Below, piece by piece: positions 36,901 to 49,218 of a stretch of 64,000 nucleotides of DNA. A program made the position numbers and the translations under genes. This stretch comes from Dimorphilus gyrociliatus. Its lineage: Eukaryota > Annelida > Polychaeta > Dinophilidae. Numbering within the stretch: the first letter of the stretch is position 1; every line of letters starts with the position of its first letter. Under the pieces are notes generated by a model that saw nothing but the letters and a program-made list of their open reading frames with translations, was not told the origin of the DNA and searched no databases. The stretch lies in the NCBI GenBank assembly GCA_904063045.1, contig CAJFCJ010000006.1, forward strand, positions 2,408,946-2,472,945. The letters are read 5' to 3'.

Positions 36901-37877
36901 GATAAAAACAATATAAACATTAATTTCATAGATAATAAACTATTGTCAATATTAATATGGTAGTTTAAAAATATAGTACAATTATACATCAAACAGAAAG
37001 AGAGAGAGAGAGAGAGAGAGACCTTAATTCAATAATGCATAAAAAAAACAAAGAAACATAGACTAATTGAGATAAAATGATATAAATAATTAACAATTAA
37101 GCAAAATACTATTGATTTTTATCAGATGTGTAAAGAAGAGGGAAGTTTAATTTATATATAATCAAATCAAAAAGAGTCTTTTTTTTTAATAAACATAAGA
37201 TAAGAATAAATGAATGTTTTAAACAAATATTTATATTTTAAGTTTTCCTTAACACCCAATTCTAGTTGGCTATTGATTATTGCTTTTAACAATAAGGCAC
37301 AACTTTATATTGACCTTTTTTTTTAAAAATATGGCAAAATTCATAAAGAATTATATATATGTATAGGCTTAATATACTATAATATAGTTAAAAACATTAA
37401 AATTCCTAGAAATGATGAATGTTTTTAAATTATTGATATATTAAACGGAAAGAATTAAAATATAAAATAATATTTTTGTAATAGTTTAAGTTAGTTTAAT
37501 AGATTTTATCCTTTTTAATTACATTTTTCTTTATATAGAGAAATAATATCTTGTTTTATTATTGTTTTTATTATTATTAATAATAATGAAAAGAAAATCT
37601 AACCATATTTTACCAATTGTCTTCGGTTTATTCATTTTCAAAAATACGTTTGAAATGATTTGATTAGGCCACGACTATTTTAATTAAGGTGAAAAAAATG
37701 TAATAAGAGAACTTACCTATATTTTGTAGGTGTGCTCTGCAATGCTTCTAAATAGCGAGAGACTAGAACATCCTCATAAGTAACATCTCCGGAACCGGCG
37801 TTAACGTGAACTGTTCTAGAGGTACTGCCGAACTCATCTCTTGATCTTGTTGTGGATTTACCACTGGTCGGTCTCAT
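27932..37877 (-). CDS. DCDC1: DCDC1-like protein with repeated doublecortin and ricin-type domains
   Basis: I resolve 27 minus-strand exons, whose lengths sum to 5700 nt (1899 residues; human DCDC1 is about 1780). They run from 37877-37717, 36897-36751 and 36176-36127 down to 28006-27932. At least six doublecortin-like repeats are visible from paired segments such as FKNGDRSIFCRV with a later YISCGENF. These lie at 36052-35718, 35462-35208, 34725-34213, 33070-32073, 30154-29590 and 28729-28065. Ricin B-lectin-like segments (with QxWxF: SQTWTF, NQKWQF) lie at 33769-33312 and 30568-30351. This mix is characteristic of the DCDC1/DCDC5 group, microtubule-binding proteins linked to cytokinesis and cilia. 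The N-terminal 100 residues are basic and Ser-rich. Three introns near the 5' end and two in the middle exceed 500 bp. Small exon-edge errors remain possible. Confidence 0.85.
37001..37020. repeat. (AG)n microsatellite
   Basis: About ten AG units within intron 1 of the DCDC1-like gene (36898-37716). The rest of that intron is AT-rich and holds nothing recognised. Confidence 0.9.
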
Positions 37878-38376
37878 TCTTTTTCTTTCTTTGGCTTAAT
37901 TTAATTTGATTTAAACGCTTTTAAGAATATAACATCCAATCGAGAATTTATTTCTGTATTCAAAAAGTATTTGGTAATATGAATTCTTTTTTTGGTGATG
38001 GAAATAAATTTCTTGTATCTCTAAAATTGTCATAGAAAACATGCGACTGCCATGTTTATTTTGACCGTATCCAGGAAGTCACGTGTTCACCGATATAGGA
38101 GTAACACTTGCTACTCTATAGTAATCGAAAATGGCCGTGAACATTACAATTAATATCTTCCTTCGCCATTTTGATTTGTTTTAAGAAAAATTGCGGGAAA
38201 GTTCAATTTAATTATTTCAAAATATATTTAATACAAAAAATATAAAATCAATAAGAGCTTAACCTAATAAAGTAATTTAATTAATTTAAATAATATTCAA
38301 GAATTTATATTTTTATGACACATAGAAACATTTAAAAAAAAGAATCTATATTTATTTTAAAATAGCTAAAAAAAAA
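37878..38376. promoter_or_regulatory. Divergent spacer upstream of the DCDC1-like gene
   Basis: Non-coding. It contains a TCACGTG E-box near 38078-38084 and a short GC-richer segment (38030-38110) that is the likeliest core promoter of the minus-strand gene. Confidence 0.4.
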
Positions 38377-38613
38377 ATGGAGACAATTCAAAAATTACAA
38401 ACATACTTATTTTCCACGTACGGTCTTAAGAAATTGTTCATGTTAACATTCTTAGGGCTGATACTTTTTATAACCATTGATCTTTTTTATCCTGCTAATA
38501 TTGAAACTACAAAGAGATTGAGAAGAAAGTATAAAAACCAGGGTTCTATTTTGTGTTACTTGGGTTGTATTATGAATCAAGTTTGGTGTAATTACAACTG
38601 TATAAGAAAATAG
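38377..38613 (+). CDS. Hypothetical 78-residue single-pass membrane protein
   Basis: An intronless frame with a strong run of hydrophobic residues (FMLTFLGLILFITIDLF) after a short N-terminal region. A basic segment (KRLRRKYK) and a C-terminus with four cysteines (ILCYLGC, WCNYNC) follow. The ATG is preceded by an A-rich stretch, a favourable animal start context. I do not recognise a family. In DNA this AT-rich a 78-codon frame could arise by chance, and there is no splicing or conserved motif to confirm it. It could also be part of a larger gene. Confidence 0.35.
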   Translation: METIQKLQTYLFSTYGLKKLFMLTFLGLILFITIDLFYPANIETTKRLRRKYKNQGSILCYLGCIMNQVWCNYNCIRK

Positions 38614-38862
38614 CAAGAAGATAGAGATTATAGTGAATCGTGAAGAGACGGAAATAAATAATAACAACTTAAAACCTAATTAAATACCTTATTTATGAAG
38701 AGAGAAAATACTGCAATAAACTATTGATCTAGCTTAATAATAATTGAATACAAAAAAAATTAATTCTCCAGTAGTAAATGAATATTCATTTATGCAAATA
38801 ATTTGCTATTTATGCATTCATAAATAAATAAATTTGTATCGTGTATATGTATATATATGAGG

Positions 38863-38867
38863 AAATA

Positions 38868-38899
<32 letters not shown>
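38863..38899. repeat. (TA)n microsatellite upstream of profilin
   Basis: Around 14 TA units, about 145 bp before the profilin start codon. Confidence 0.85.
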
Positions 38900-38901
<2 letters not shown>

Positions 38902-39043
38902 ACATAAATACAAGACTGATATAATATTATTATTCTGAGTCAATCCTCTATTGATTTCTCATGGATACCGTTACTATTGGCGGCTAGTTCTTTTGTCAAC
39001 GCAACCACTCAAAGTGGAAACTTCAACGCTGATAATAACAAAA

Positions 39044-39547
39044 ATGAGCTGGTACCAACTCCTCGACGGCGTCAAAGAGAGAACAGATTTCGATTTCAAA
39101 GGATCAATAATAAATATTGAAAGCAATGACAATCTTACTCCAAGTGGAGATGTGGCAATAGAAATACCATCGGATGACCTTACTGCTGTTATTGAGGCCG
39201 TGAAAGGAGAAAACCAAGTATAATAGCCACTAATTTATAAAAAATAGTGTTAAATTAATGCACATGTATATATTCACATTTTTTAACTATAGGAGAATTT
39301 ACTTAAAGTTGATGGAGCAAATTTTAAATATCAACGATCTCTAATCAATGATTCGGAAACTGTAAGAAATTCAATCTGGACAATTCCAGAGGGGGAGAAT
39401 ACCCCTGGAGCTATTGTAACAGTAATTTTGAAAAGCAAGATAATCTTGCTCATTCGAACGTATGGAGAGAATAAAGATAACGTAGAAACTGCGAAAGCTC
39501 ACAACTTATTAGATAGAATTATTCGTAATTTAATAGATTTAATATAG
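39044..39547 (+). CDS. Profilin
   Basis: Two exons, 39044-39217 and 39293-39547, give 142 residues. Profilin binds actin monomers, poly-proline ligands and phosphoinositides. The start is fixed by the classic N-terminal MSWYQLL (poly-proline-binding Trp and Tyr). The C-terminal half follows the profilin pattern: VDGANFKYQR, IWTIPEGENTPGAIVTVIL, LLIRTYGEN, and a final amphipathic helix. The TAKAHNLLDRIIRNLIDL helix replaces the usual Leu/Asp C-terminal helix. Overall similarity is low, so it may be a divergent paralogue, but length and both ends agree with the family. An upstream in-frame ATG at 38951 is unlikely to be used because it would bury the MSW start. Confidence 0.82.
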
Positions 39548-40156
39548 ACTAACTGCAAAAAGTATATTTGGCATAAAAGATTGATTCAGATAGCATTCTT
39601 TTCTTCTCCGTCTCTCAAATCCTTTAAAAAATAATTGTAATATTTAACTTACGAGAACTTATACATTTTCTTAACAAACAATGAATTTATTGTAATAAAT
39701 AAATAGAACAAACGTCAATCATTTTTATATTCAATTACAAATTGTAATTTTATCGATGAAATTGGGAAAATACAAAAAGATAGTCATCACCCTGGAGTGG
39801 AAACGGAAAGTCCTAGTTACCATAAATTTAGGAAGGGTTAATCATCGGTAAAAAAAAAATAATAATAAAGAAAAGTAGAGAAAAGCAGTATCAGAAAAGA
39901 AAAGGACGAGAGAAGAGAGAAAACACAAAGTTTATTTCTCTCTCTTTCTTTCTTTTATTCTTTTTTTCTTCTTTTCTTTCGATCTTTTCTCTTTCCTTTT
40001 TATATTTATCTAACTGATTTTATCACTTTGAAATGTCTTAACTTGAAAGTAGTAGTCGCACATAATATATATATTTAATCTTCGGCAACTTTGTCAAATA
40101 TAAAGATAAATCTTTGGAATTAAGAGAAATTCCACCTCGTTTTATTTAAATTCTTT
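39548..40156. other. Convergent 3' region with purine and pyrimidine runs
   Basis: A long purine-rich run (about 39866-39932, AAGAAAAGTAG-type) is followed at once by a pyrimidine-rich run (about 39936-39998, TTTCTCTCTC-type). The two halves are roughly complementary and could fold back on each other. No coding sequence is seen. Confidence 0.6.
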
Positions 40157-41457
40157 TTAAAAACATCTGGTGCTTTGTTGATTTTGAAGTTGAACTAACA
40201 AATTCAAATTGAACTTGTAGGCGTATTTCCTTCCGGTTACCTTGCTTAAGATAAGCTTGTCGTAATAATATCTAAGAGCTCTGGATAGTTTGTCATAAGT
40301 CATATTTGGCCTTCGCTTTTGTACTCCCCATAACTCAGCTAATTTTGAAGGTTTTTTAATTCTGAACTGACCCTGTTAAAAATAGTATTTTTGTTAATAA
40401 TTCTTAATTATCCTAATTAATCATGAGAATATTCTAGTCGCGTTTTGTAATTAATTATGAATAATACGCTTTTAATTAATTAGTTTGTTATTGTTGGCTT
40501 TTTAAAATAAATATTTCTAAAGGATTGTTTAACGAGTTTGTTTTAAATAAAACATAATAAAACATATTACGCTGTTCCCTTCCCATTCAATTAAATCGGA
40601 ATAATCGGATGGATTATTCAATAAATCAATTAAATATTGCCAAAGTTGAATTGGTCCAGTCCTAGGAATACCTTTTTGAAGAAAAAGTATTTATTAAATA
40701 ACCTTGACACTTCTTTAAAAGTTTCCTAATTCATATGAAAATAAATTGAATAAAAAAACGAAAATGCCGTGTATAGAAGGTATAGAATTTCTTGATAAAT
40801 TAAAAACCAAATAGTAGTTCAAGTTTCTTAAAAACTATAAACGAATTGTAAACAAATAATACGATTAGCTGGAGATAACTTTTTTAATAACGGAATATTA
40901 TTAATCCATCATTCAATGTGTTAATTACAAATTACACATTAATTAACATGGATACATGTTTATTACACTCACAAAAGAATTAGGATAAAATTTAGGATAA
41001 AAGCAAACGATGTTTTGTTTATCTCTCTTCTTTACCTTTACACTCTATACTATCCTTGTTTCTATGTTTTCTATTAAAACAAGTATTTATATAAATCTTT
41101 TCAATTTAAATATTCAACAAATACAAAAGAAAATATATATGTTAATAGTTAACATTTGTTGAAAATGTAGATGACCTTTTCTATCTGTTTTTATCATTTA
41201 GATAAATAAAAGACTTTTAAAAGAATAGGAAAGAATAAAATGGAAAAAACAATTGGATAGAATAAAATGAAAGATTTTAGAGGCTAACCTATTGTTTTTG
41301 AAATGTTGCCAGTGTTAAAATCCCCTTCTAATTCGTCGATTAATCCAACAATTTCTTCAATATCATATTTTTCCAAGTCATTTTTACAAGTTTGAAATAA
41401 ATGATCAACGTAGCTTGGAGGTTGCCTAGTCTCCATGCTTAGTTCAATAATTTTCAT
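40157..41457 (-). CDS. Very short ETS-domain transcription factor
   Basis: Three minus-strand exons, 41457-41289, 40671-40571 and 40372-40157 (486 nt), give 161 residues. An in-frame stop just before the ATG supports the start. Residues about 60-145 are a full ETS domain: [41 protein letters not shown], then the recognition helix [13 protein letters not shown] and [12 protein letters not shown]. By eye it is nearest the ERG/FLI/FEV group ([17 protein letters not shown], KYAYKF), but the [11 protein letters not shown] part differs. The N-terminal 55 residues are acidic, with no SAM/pointed domain, and only about 15 residues follow the ETS domain. It should bind GGAA-core DNA. FEV-like short ETS proteins are known, but 161 residues is unusually small. 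Confidence 0.88.
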
Positions 41458-42903
41458 TTAGAATGAAAAGAGCTGTCTGGAAGGATAGGGGAGGAAGGTA
41501 GACAGGGGTTAAAAGACGAGGGCAAGACGATAGAGAGGGCCAGTGAGTCGCTTTATATATTCAGCTCGTTTTTTTTTGATTAAGGCCGGGGTTTCTTATA
41601 TAAAAACAAATTTCGGTATGCCAAGCACGTGCGGTATGCAGGACGTAGAAAGATTATTTGTGTGCTATTGCGAACACCGAATAAGTACGAAAATGAACTT
41701 ATGTAAACTATTTTTTATTTGTTAGTAGTTCTAAACTAAAAATATAAAAAAGAGAATTCCCTCGAAAGGAAATTTCCTACTAATTCCAATAAATAAACAA
41801 ATTAAACAGACAAACAACAAACTAAAGAGAATTAAAGGAGTTAAGCTATCTTTTCATTTTATTATCATTTATACAATTTCTTTGTTACGTTTCCTTTTTT
41901 ATCTTAAAAAAATGTGTAAATCATTTAACAAAAACTTGGCGGTAGGTAGAATGCATAGATACTTTTTTATTTTACTACTCTTTAATATCCCCATATATTC
42001 TTGCCTTTTCTTTCATAGACAATTTCATGTTACACATTTAAAAGAGATGTACTTTTAACTAATAATATATATCTCCATATTAATATATATATATATTGTA
42101 CGCGTATTTATTTAAACTAAGAAAAGTAAGAGTAAAAGCGGTTAGCTTGTTAAACATTTTAAGTTTATTGAAATTGAAGTTAAGATATTAAACAGGAAAT
42201 TTACTTTTAGTATTCAGTTTATATCCATATCTCTATACCGGTCGACCCTTTGAACCGGGCAAAAATATTTGAACAATACCCTCGGAATACTTTGTTATAC
42301 TATCCGATATTAGCACCCATAGATCTCTTTGTTTTGGAGCTTCCTTTTTTTTTCTCTTTACACCTAAGATTCCCTAGATAACCTTAAAGCTTTAAGGCAT
42401 TTTAGTATATTAACCAAATAGAACGTATGATTGATAAAACACTTGAATTTTTTATTAAATTATGTATTTTTATTGTTTTTGATTTCTAAATTTTTATTAC
42501 AGATAGGGTTTCCATTTAAAATTTAACAATTTCTTTCGCACTTTAATATGAAATTGCTATCTACTTAATGACTAGATATTAGTATATTAATTATTAATAT
42601 TTAGATAAATGCATTTATGTAAACAATGTAAGTATATATAAAATTTATATAAAAATACGATAAAAATCAAGAAAATTTGAAAATGAAAACGAATACAGGC
42701 TACTACTAAGATTATAGTTAAACAATAATTAAAATTTATAATAAATGAAAAAAAAAAAACAATTAAAAATTCAACACCATAAATCAGTTATTTTAAAATT
42801 CTTAGACCATGGCAAAAACAGACAAAATACTAATAAAACAGACAAAATATTTCTTTTTAAAACATATATTTAAGTAATGTAAAATGTATACTCTTATTGC
42901 TTT
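41458..42903. other. AT-rich intergenic region
   Basis: ETS promoter side and 3' end of the first zinc transporter. A purine-rich patch (about 41463-41540) lies just upstream of the ETS start. I see no gene; the 60-codon plus-strand frame at 41543-41725 has no recognisable features. Confidence 0.5.
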
Positions 42904-45201
42904 CTAATCACCTAAACTTAATTGTATTTTATCCTCGAAGAGAGCTATCAAAAGCATAATTCCAGCACCTGTTGTGATCCCCCCAATATGAAGTATCAAA
43001 GCAAACATAGTTGGATGACTGGTTTTACCACTATTTAAGTGAGGCATCATATCTGCTAAGGCAATATATATAAACATGCCGGCCGCTAAACTAAAAATCC
43101 ATGAAGATGCGGTATCGACATTTCCCAGACCGACTCCTATAACCATTCCCATTAGGCACAAAATGGAAGACAAGATATTATATAACAATGCTCTCTTTAC
43201 AGTCATACCGGCTTTTAATAAAACAGCAAAATCACCAAGTTCATGAGGTAATTCATGACAAAGTACAGCTACTGCTGTACTAACTCCACCCCCTATACCA
43301 GCAGCAAAGGCTGCTCCTATGGCAAGCCCATCCGAAAAGTTATGTAAGCCATCTCCGAATATTACCATCCAGGCAACGGCTCCCATACTATCAGGGACAT
43401 CATGACTATGACCATGACCTTTGCTTGAAGTATCTTTTTCATAACTATATGGAGTGGCAGCTGATGCTCCAGGGCTAAGATCATCCATTTCATTAACATC
43501 ATGGTCGCATTCTACGTCGACATCTGTACTTTCATCTCTTAATTTCTTTGACAGTTCTTCATCAGTCAAAATATAAGAATATCTTGAGTGATGTGTGCAC
43601 AATCTCCTAGCGACACGTGGTGAGTCGATAGTCAACATTTTTGCCTTTCTTGACCGCCTTTTCCTTTGATATCTATTCAGTATGGACAAAAGACGTTCAG
43701 CAATGAAAAACGTGTATAAACCGGCTAAGGCTACAAGTCCCTTGAAAACTCCCGACTTGTCGGCATGGGAATGATCGTCACCCTCTGCGTGACCTCCTGA
43801 AAGTGCATGAGGTATCAAGTGCAACAGAGCATCACCCGTTAAAGAACCAATTGCCAAAGCGACTAGAAAAGATAATAGATGATCATAGATTCTACTTTTC
43901 ATGAGAGGCACAGCTGCAACCCCTAACAAACCCACCATACTGATAACAAATACGCTAAGAAGAGCACAACCCCATACTTTTAAAGGTATTCTTGAAAAGT
44001 CGAATGCCTTCTTGCTAATGATAACTACATTTTGAGCTTCCTGATAACGTCGTTGCTGTTCAATACAGGCATGATCGTCAATTTGAGCAACAAGAACTGG
44101 GCAAACTTTTAAAAATTCGCTTTTGTTTATCGTCTTTTTCCTATTTTTCACCAAAAGTAATAACTCATCTGGTCGAAGGCACTGTTAGAAAAAATTAAAT
44201 AATTAGTATAACATATTTGAATATATAATAATTTATATTAACAGCTGTTTTATTAAAAATGCTGCAATATAAAAAAATCGATCCAACTTATCTACATTTT
44301 GTAAAAATAGAATTAAATATTCCCACAGCTGATTATTACTGATTCTATTGAAGAACGTATAAAAAGAATAAGTTTAGGACCCTTAATCTTATTGAGGACA
44401 AATACTAAAATAATCCCTCCAACTCATTTTTGTTATAATCATTTAAATTATACTCTATTTGTTTTTTTATGAAAATACAATATCTTTTTGGTTCAGTAAA
44501 GTTTGCAGTTGAAAACTAAAATATTATCTCATCCATCTTATTTAAATATTCCATAATATTTACTAAAACTCTTTCCATAATACAGTATATCACGTTACTA
44601 AAGTACACAATTTTTTATGTTAAAAACCACCCTTCATCTCATCGCCTAAATAAAAAAATCATTTTTTATTTACTTTGTTCGATTGTATTGTCCTTTTTTG
44701 CCTGTTGGACAGTATTTCTTCATCTTTTATATCATTTTCTTCTTGTGGACTTGTTCCTTCTTTGCTCTTATTGTTTTGACTATCAGTTTTAGAATTTTCA
44801 AGTTTCTTTTTACCATGAACATGAGAATGGCTTGAACTCGTCTTTCTCTTATTACCTTCAAGTTCGTTCGTCGCTATGTTGTCATGTTCATTATCAAGAT
44901 GGTGATCGTGATCATGCTCATGATCGTGCCCATTCTTGTCTTTAAGTGTTGGATTACCACTATAGGAATGCTCGTGAGAAGGATGAAATTCGTGAAAGCC
45001 TCCAGCTTTTTTATGATCAACTAAATCATGCTCAAGAGTAACGTTACCCAAACCCAATGCTTGTAATAAGTGTTCGAAACCTTCGAAAGGCATATTGGTT
45101 CCATTGCCGTACTTTTCAAAAATATGACGAAGGAAATACTCTTGATTGAATGCAGCAGAACATGCGACGATTAGTAAGGAGAAGATAATTAACCTACTCA
45201 T
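42904..45201 (-). CDS. LIV-1 subfamily zinc transporter (SLC39A6/A10 type), copy 1
   Basis: Two minus-strand coding exons, 45201-44674 and 44181-42904, give 601 residues. ZIP proteins import zinc into the cytosol. Exon 1 encodes a signal peptide (about 17 residues) and a His/Asp-rich ectodomain (HDHEHDHDHH). Exon 2 starts with the CLRPDELL...VCPVLVAQIDDHAC segment (the Cys-flanked PAL-like region) and continues through eight membrane helices. The metal-site motifs are HNFSDGLAIGAAFA in helix 4 and CHELPHELGDFAVLLKAGM in helix 5, exactly as in LIV-1 members. The helix 3-4 loop is His-rich (GHGHSHD). The start codon lies 6 bases after a splice acceptor (TTTTCAG), so there is at least one 5' UTR intron. 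A second copy lies 4 kb upstream in the same orientation. Confidence 0.93.
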
Positions 45202-48200
45202 TGTAAACTGAAAAGGGAAAAATAAATATATTTATTAGATTATTATGTATGGTAAAATACATATATTTAATAAATTATCTCTTTTTACACAGAGCCTAAA
45301 CATATTTTATCAAATAGATAGTTGGTTGCACACCATCTTTAATACTTAAGTAGATAAGATATTGTGGAGGTGTGCATCAACAGTCATAGTTCATACTATA
45401 CGCGGATCTTGTCTACAAAGTTCGTAAAGAAATGAAATATAAACCCAGTCAGGGGCCGATCAGTAAGCTACAAAATATATTGAACCTTTGACCCTATTCT
45501 ATTGACTCATTCCAGATCGATAGTGGTTTGGAAATCGAATGTTTATGTTGTGACAAGAACACCACACAAAGTTGCAATGAAATTTTATATTTAAACAACC
45601 CTAACAGACGTAGTTGTTATGCTTTAACAAGGATTTTTCATTTAAATTGTATTTCATTCCATATAACATCTTTTCATGCTTTATTAGACAAATAAGGGTA
45701 ATTTAATATCATCGCATTTTATCGCCCATTAAATAACTTAACGATGACGATGAAACCTGCTCTGATTGAAGGACTTTCTATCAATCGCACAATTCGTTTA
45801 GATATAATCTCGTACTTAGTATAAAGTAAAAAAAAAGGAAATACAACATGAAAATCTTTAGAAACATTCACCCATCTTTCGTATCAATAAATTGATTTTT
45901 AATCAAATTAATTAGCTAAGCAATTGATACAAACAACTTATTTCCTCAATTTGATTAATATCTCTTTATTTGAAAGTAACTTTTTTTTTCTGTCATTTAA
46001 CTTATCATTAAATATATAAAAAGGAAATTTATAAGTAAACAATTGAAAAAAAAAGTGTTTTTGACAATAGCTACTTGTTGAATATTATCAACTGTACACA
46101 GTACACGTTAACATGCTTATTTTGGGGTAAACATAACCTATAAATAAAATTGTACAATCAACCAATGATTTTAATACCGGTTTACGATTAAATCATAAGT
46201 ATCAATAGTAAAAGGCATTCTGAGACAAAATAGTTTTCTCTATGAATAATATAATGACATAAAAGTTAAAGCTTTGTAATTAACTGTTTCAAAGTGACCT
46301 AATTTATTTGGATATAAGTCAAAATTAAACCTATAGTTATTACATTTACATAAATACATGCATCATCAAAAGATTAACTCTAGAATAAAGTCGATTTTAT
46401 CATACTAAGAACTATTCCAAGAGAAATGTAAATTAGATATTAATTTCTACTTACAATTTTTTTAATTTACTGTTGGTGACTGGAACTTTTTTTGTCTGAG
46501 GTTAGAAAGGTTATGATTTATACTACTAAACGCTGCATATCAACAATAAAACATATTGAACAGAAGTAGTATTGCTATCATTTTAAATGCTAAAAGAAAG
46601 TTCCTGAGTATAACCACTCAAAGTTCTCAATGCCGTCTTCAATCTCGAATAATTTTATTATATTAGTATTAATGATTACTTTTAAATATATTAATAAATT
46701 ATAATACATATTCTCCTCTCAAAGGCTTTAAATAATAACAATGTATAAATATTCGGTTTATTTCAAATGATAACATTGATAAAAATTGCTTTTTTATCCA
46801 AAGTATTCTCTTCCTATCTATAATTAGCCTATATATTTCAGAAAATTATATTATAATTGTTAATTGTAATACCTATTATAAATGAAAAATTAGACAACCC
46901 TTGTTATCTGATCAACTGATTTAGGCTTGAAATGAAAAGTTAGAGGGAAAAATAGAAAACACACCTTGTTAGAGGAAAGTGATCATTTAACAATTGTGTA
47001 AGATCCTATAACAAGCAATATCTAATTGCAATAAATGGAATTTAAAAATTGATAATTTCACATACCTTTAATACTTGAATAAAGTTAAAGACTGTTGGAC
47101 TTAAACTTCTCTAAAGGTATTCTTTCCAAATTGTAGCGAGATAGTCTGGTAAAATGGAAGGAAAAAGGAAAAGTGTTACATTTAAAGAGTTCAACTTTTA
47201 ACTGTTCAGCGCCACCTGCATACTTCCTAACTGTCAATTATCCAATACAAAATAGTTTTTAGATAAATACTTTCCTTAATTATCAATAGAATCTAAGTAG
47301 AAATTTTCTTAAAACTATTCAATTATATTAAACGTAATATCCAAAAAGAACAAAAAGAACAGAACATTCTAAAGAATACTTCATTCGATTAATTTTTTTT
47401 TGGACATTATTAATGTAATTGTCTAATCGTCTGTTTGTTATAAAAGCAACTTTTTTTGATTAACTAATACTAAAAACGTAAATATTGAAAATATTTATAT
47501 TTTCTTGTTGCCTGTCGTATATTGATGCCTATGTTATTACTAAATACAAAATTTACGCAGTTATGCACAAAATAACAAACAAATAGGAGAGATTGACGTA
47601 ATTTCAGGAGGTTTTTACTCTTTCAAAGACAATAGTATTTGAAAAATAAATATGGGAATGTCATTTAATTTTAATACGAACAACAAAGTTGTACTCTCTA
47701 ACACGCCCCTCCCACATATTCTAACCAAGTGCGAAACCACAAATTATAAAGTAAGACATTGTTCTAAGTCCATAGTTGTTTAAATTGTTGCTAGTTATAA
47801 GAGTAACATATTTATAGACATATGCTATTATATATATTTAAAAAAAAGATGATTAAAAGAGAATAGTGTGATAAATAATTAGAAAGTGTTGTTCTAAGTT
47901 TCTGGTATTCGCATAACGGATTTTTAAGATTAAATTCGAGGTTTAATACTATTCTTACAACATTATTTTAACAGTTTAATTCATAGAAATAAACTATAGA
48001 ATTATTAATATTTTTTAGGACTTAAAATAAATAAGAGGTATATACTTTGAAAACTTTTTAACTATTACATTAAATAAGGCAGTTTTACTAAGATAACAAT
48101 ATAATATAGGCCTATAACATATAGCCAACATTATATTCACTGCACTGCTAATTATAGATTATGCGAAAAATAAGATATTAATTTTTGATCAAGTTATGAT

Positions 48201-49218
48201 CTCTTACCTTTTAGTTTGTCTCCAATTAAAAAGTTTTTTGGTTCCAGTAGTAATGCTAGGCCTATACTATTGTAAAAATATGAGAAACTGTAGAGCTGTG
48301 TGCAGTGGAAGAGACGTGCGCAGTATGACTCGAAAATGACCTACTTGCATAAATACTGGACTCTCAAGAGACCTCAGTCATTTTTTTTCATTTTTATACT
48401 TCTTTTACTTTTTTGATATTTGCTCAATAAAAAAGAATTGATAAATTTTTTTTATATTCTTGTTAATTGCCGATAAGAAAATTGGAATTTTTCTCGATAT
48501 AAATAGCGATTAGTTTAAACCGGATATAGAATTCGTAATCTTTGTGCGTCATCTTAGACAATCGTATTTTTGCAAAAATACCATTAAACTTTCTTTTCGG
48601 TCGAAAAATATCAACGGAAAAATGTTTCAATAATTATTTTTGAATATCTAATTTTTAATCTTCAAAAATGAGATTTATTGAAAAAATATTGTGAAAATCA
48701 TAAGAAAAAACAGGGTGCAAAAAAAAAAACGGGTCACGTGACCTTTCCCAACACCATAAAATCAACTTTAGACTGCTTTCGGTGGTCAAAGAATACATCT
48801 GCGAAAGTTATATTTTCTTATTTATTTTAATATATAAATAATACATTTTTTGCAATATGGCACTCTCAACGTGTCAAAAATATTACTCTAAATGAAACTG
48901 AAGCCAAAAATACAAATTTACCTATAATAGCAAAATTATAAATGAGAATGTTTCACACTCCAACAAATAGAACATAAATAACAATTGATTGGAGAGTATC
49001 AATTTCAACCATCAAAAAACATAAAGATAACTACTGATAGAACAATTTAACTTATCAAAAGAGGTATAAATGTTTTCAAATTGTTCTTATCGAAGAATGA
49101 TTTTTTTTCGCATTGTAGATTAATACATTTCACTACAACGTTAAAAAAGGATTTTGCATTTTTTTTCTTTAACCTTGCACCATGTAAGATTATACTGCGT
49201 TTATAATAAAAACACAGA
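45202..49218. other. Long gene-less interval, probably spliced 5' leader and promoters of zinc transporter 1
   Basis: No coding region is seen over 4 kb. On the minus strand, good splice donors occur near 46455 (AATT|GTAAGTAG), 47066 (AAAG|GTATGTG) and 48212 (AAAAG|GTAAGAG), all upstream of the acceptor at 45208. They are candidates for alternative non-coding first exons. The palindrome GTCACGTGAC at 48733-48742 lies just upstream of the most distant one and matches a CLEAR/MiT-TFE-type E-box. Confidence 0.5.
48733..48742. promoter_or_regulatory. Palindromic GTCACGTGAC E-box (CLEAR-like)
   Basis: A perfect 10-bp palindrome matching the TFEB/MITF-family CLEAR element core, upstream of the inferred distal first exon of zinc transporter copy 1. 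Function is inferred from the motif only. Confidence 0.4.

Noticed and set aside
41543-41725. A 60-codon plus-strand frame with several cysteines
   Set aside because: Lies next to the ETS start in a purine-rich region, has no signal peptide or motif, and no intron support.
42236-42260. CCGGT...ACCGG inverted repeat
   Set aside because: Short, imperfect, and in featureless AT-rich DNA; no reason to call it an element.
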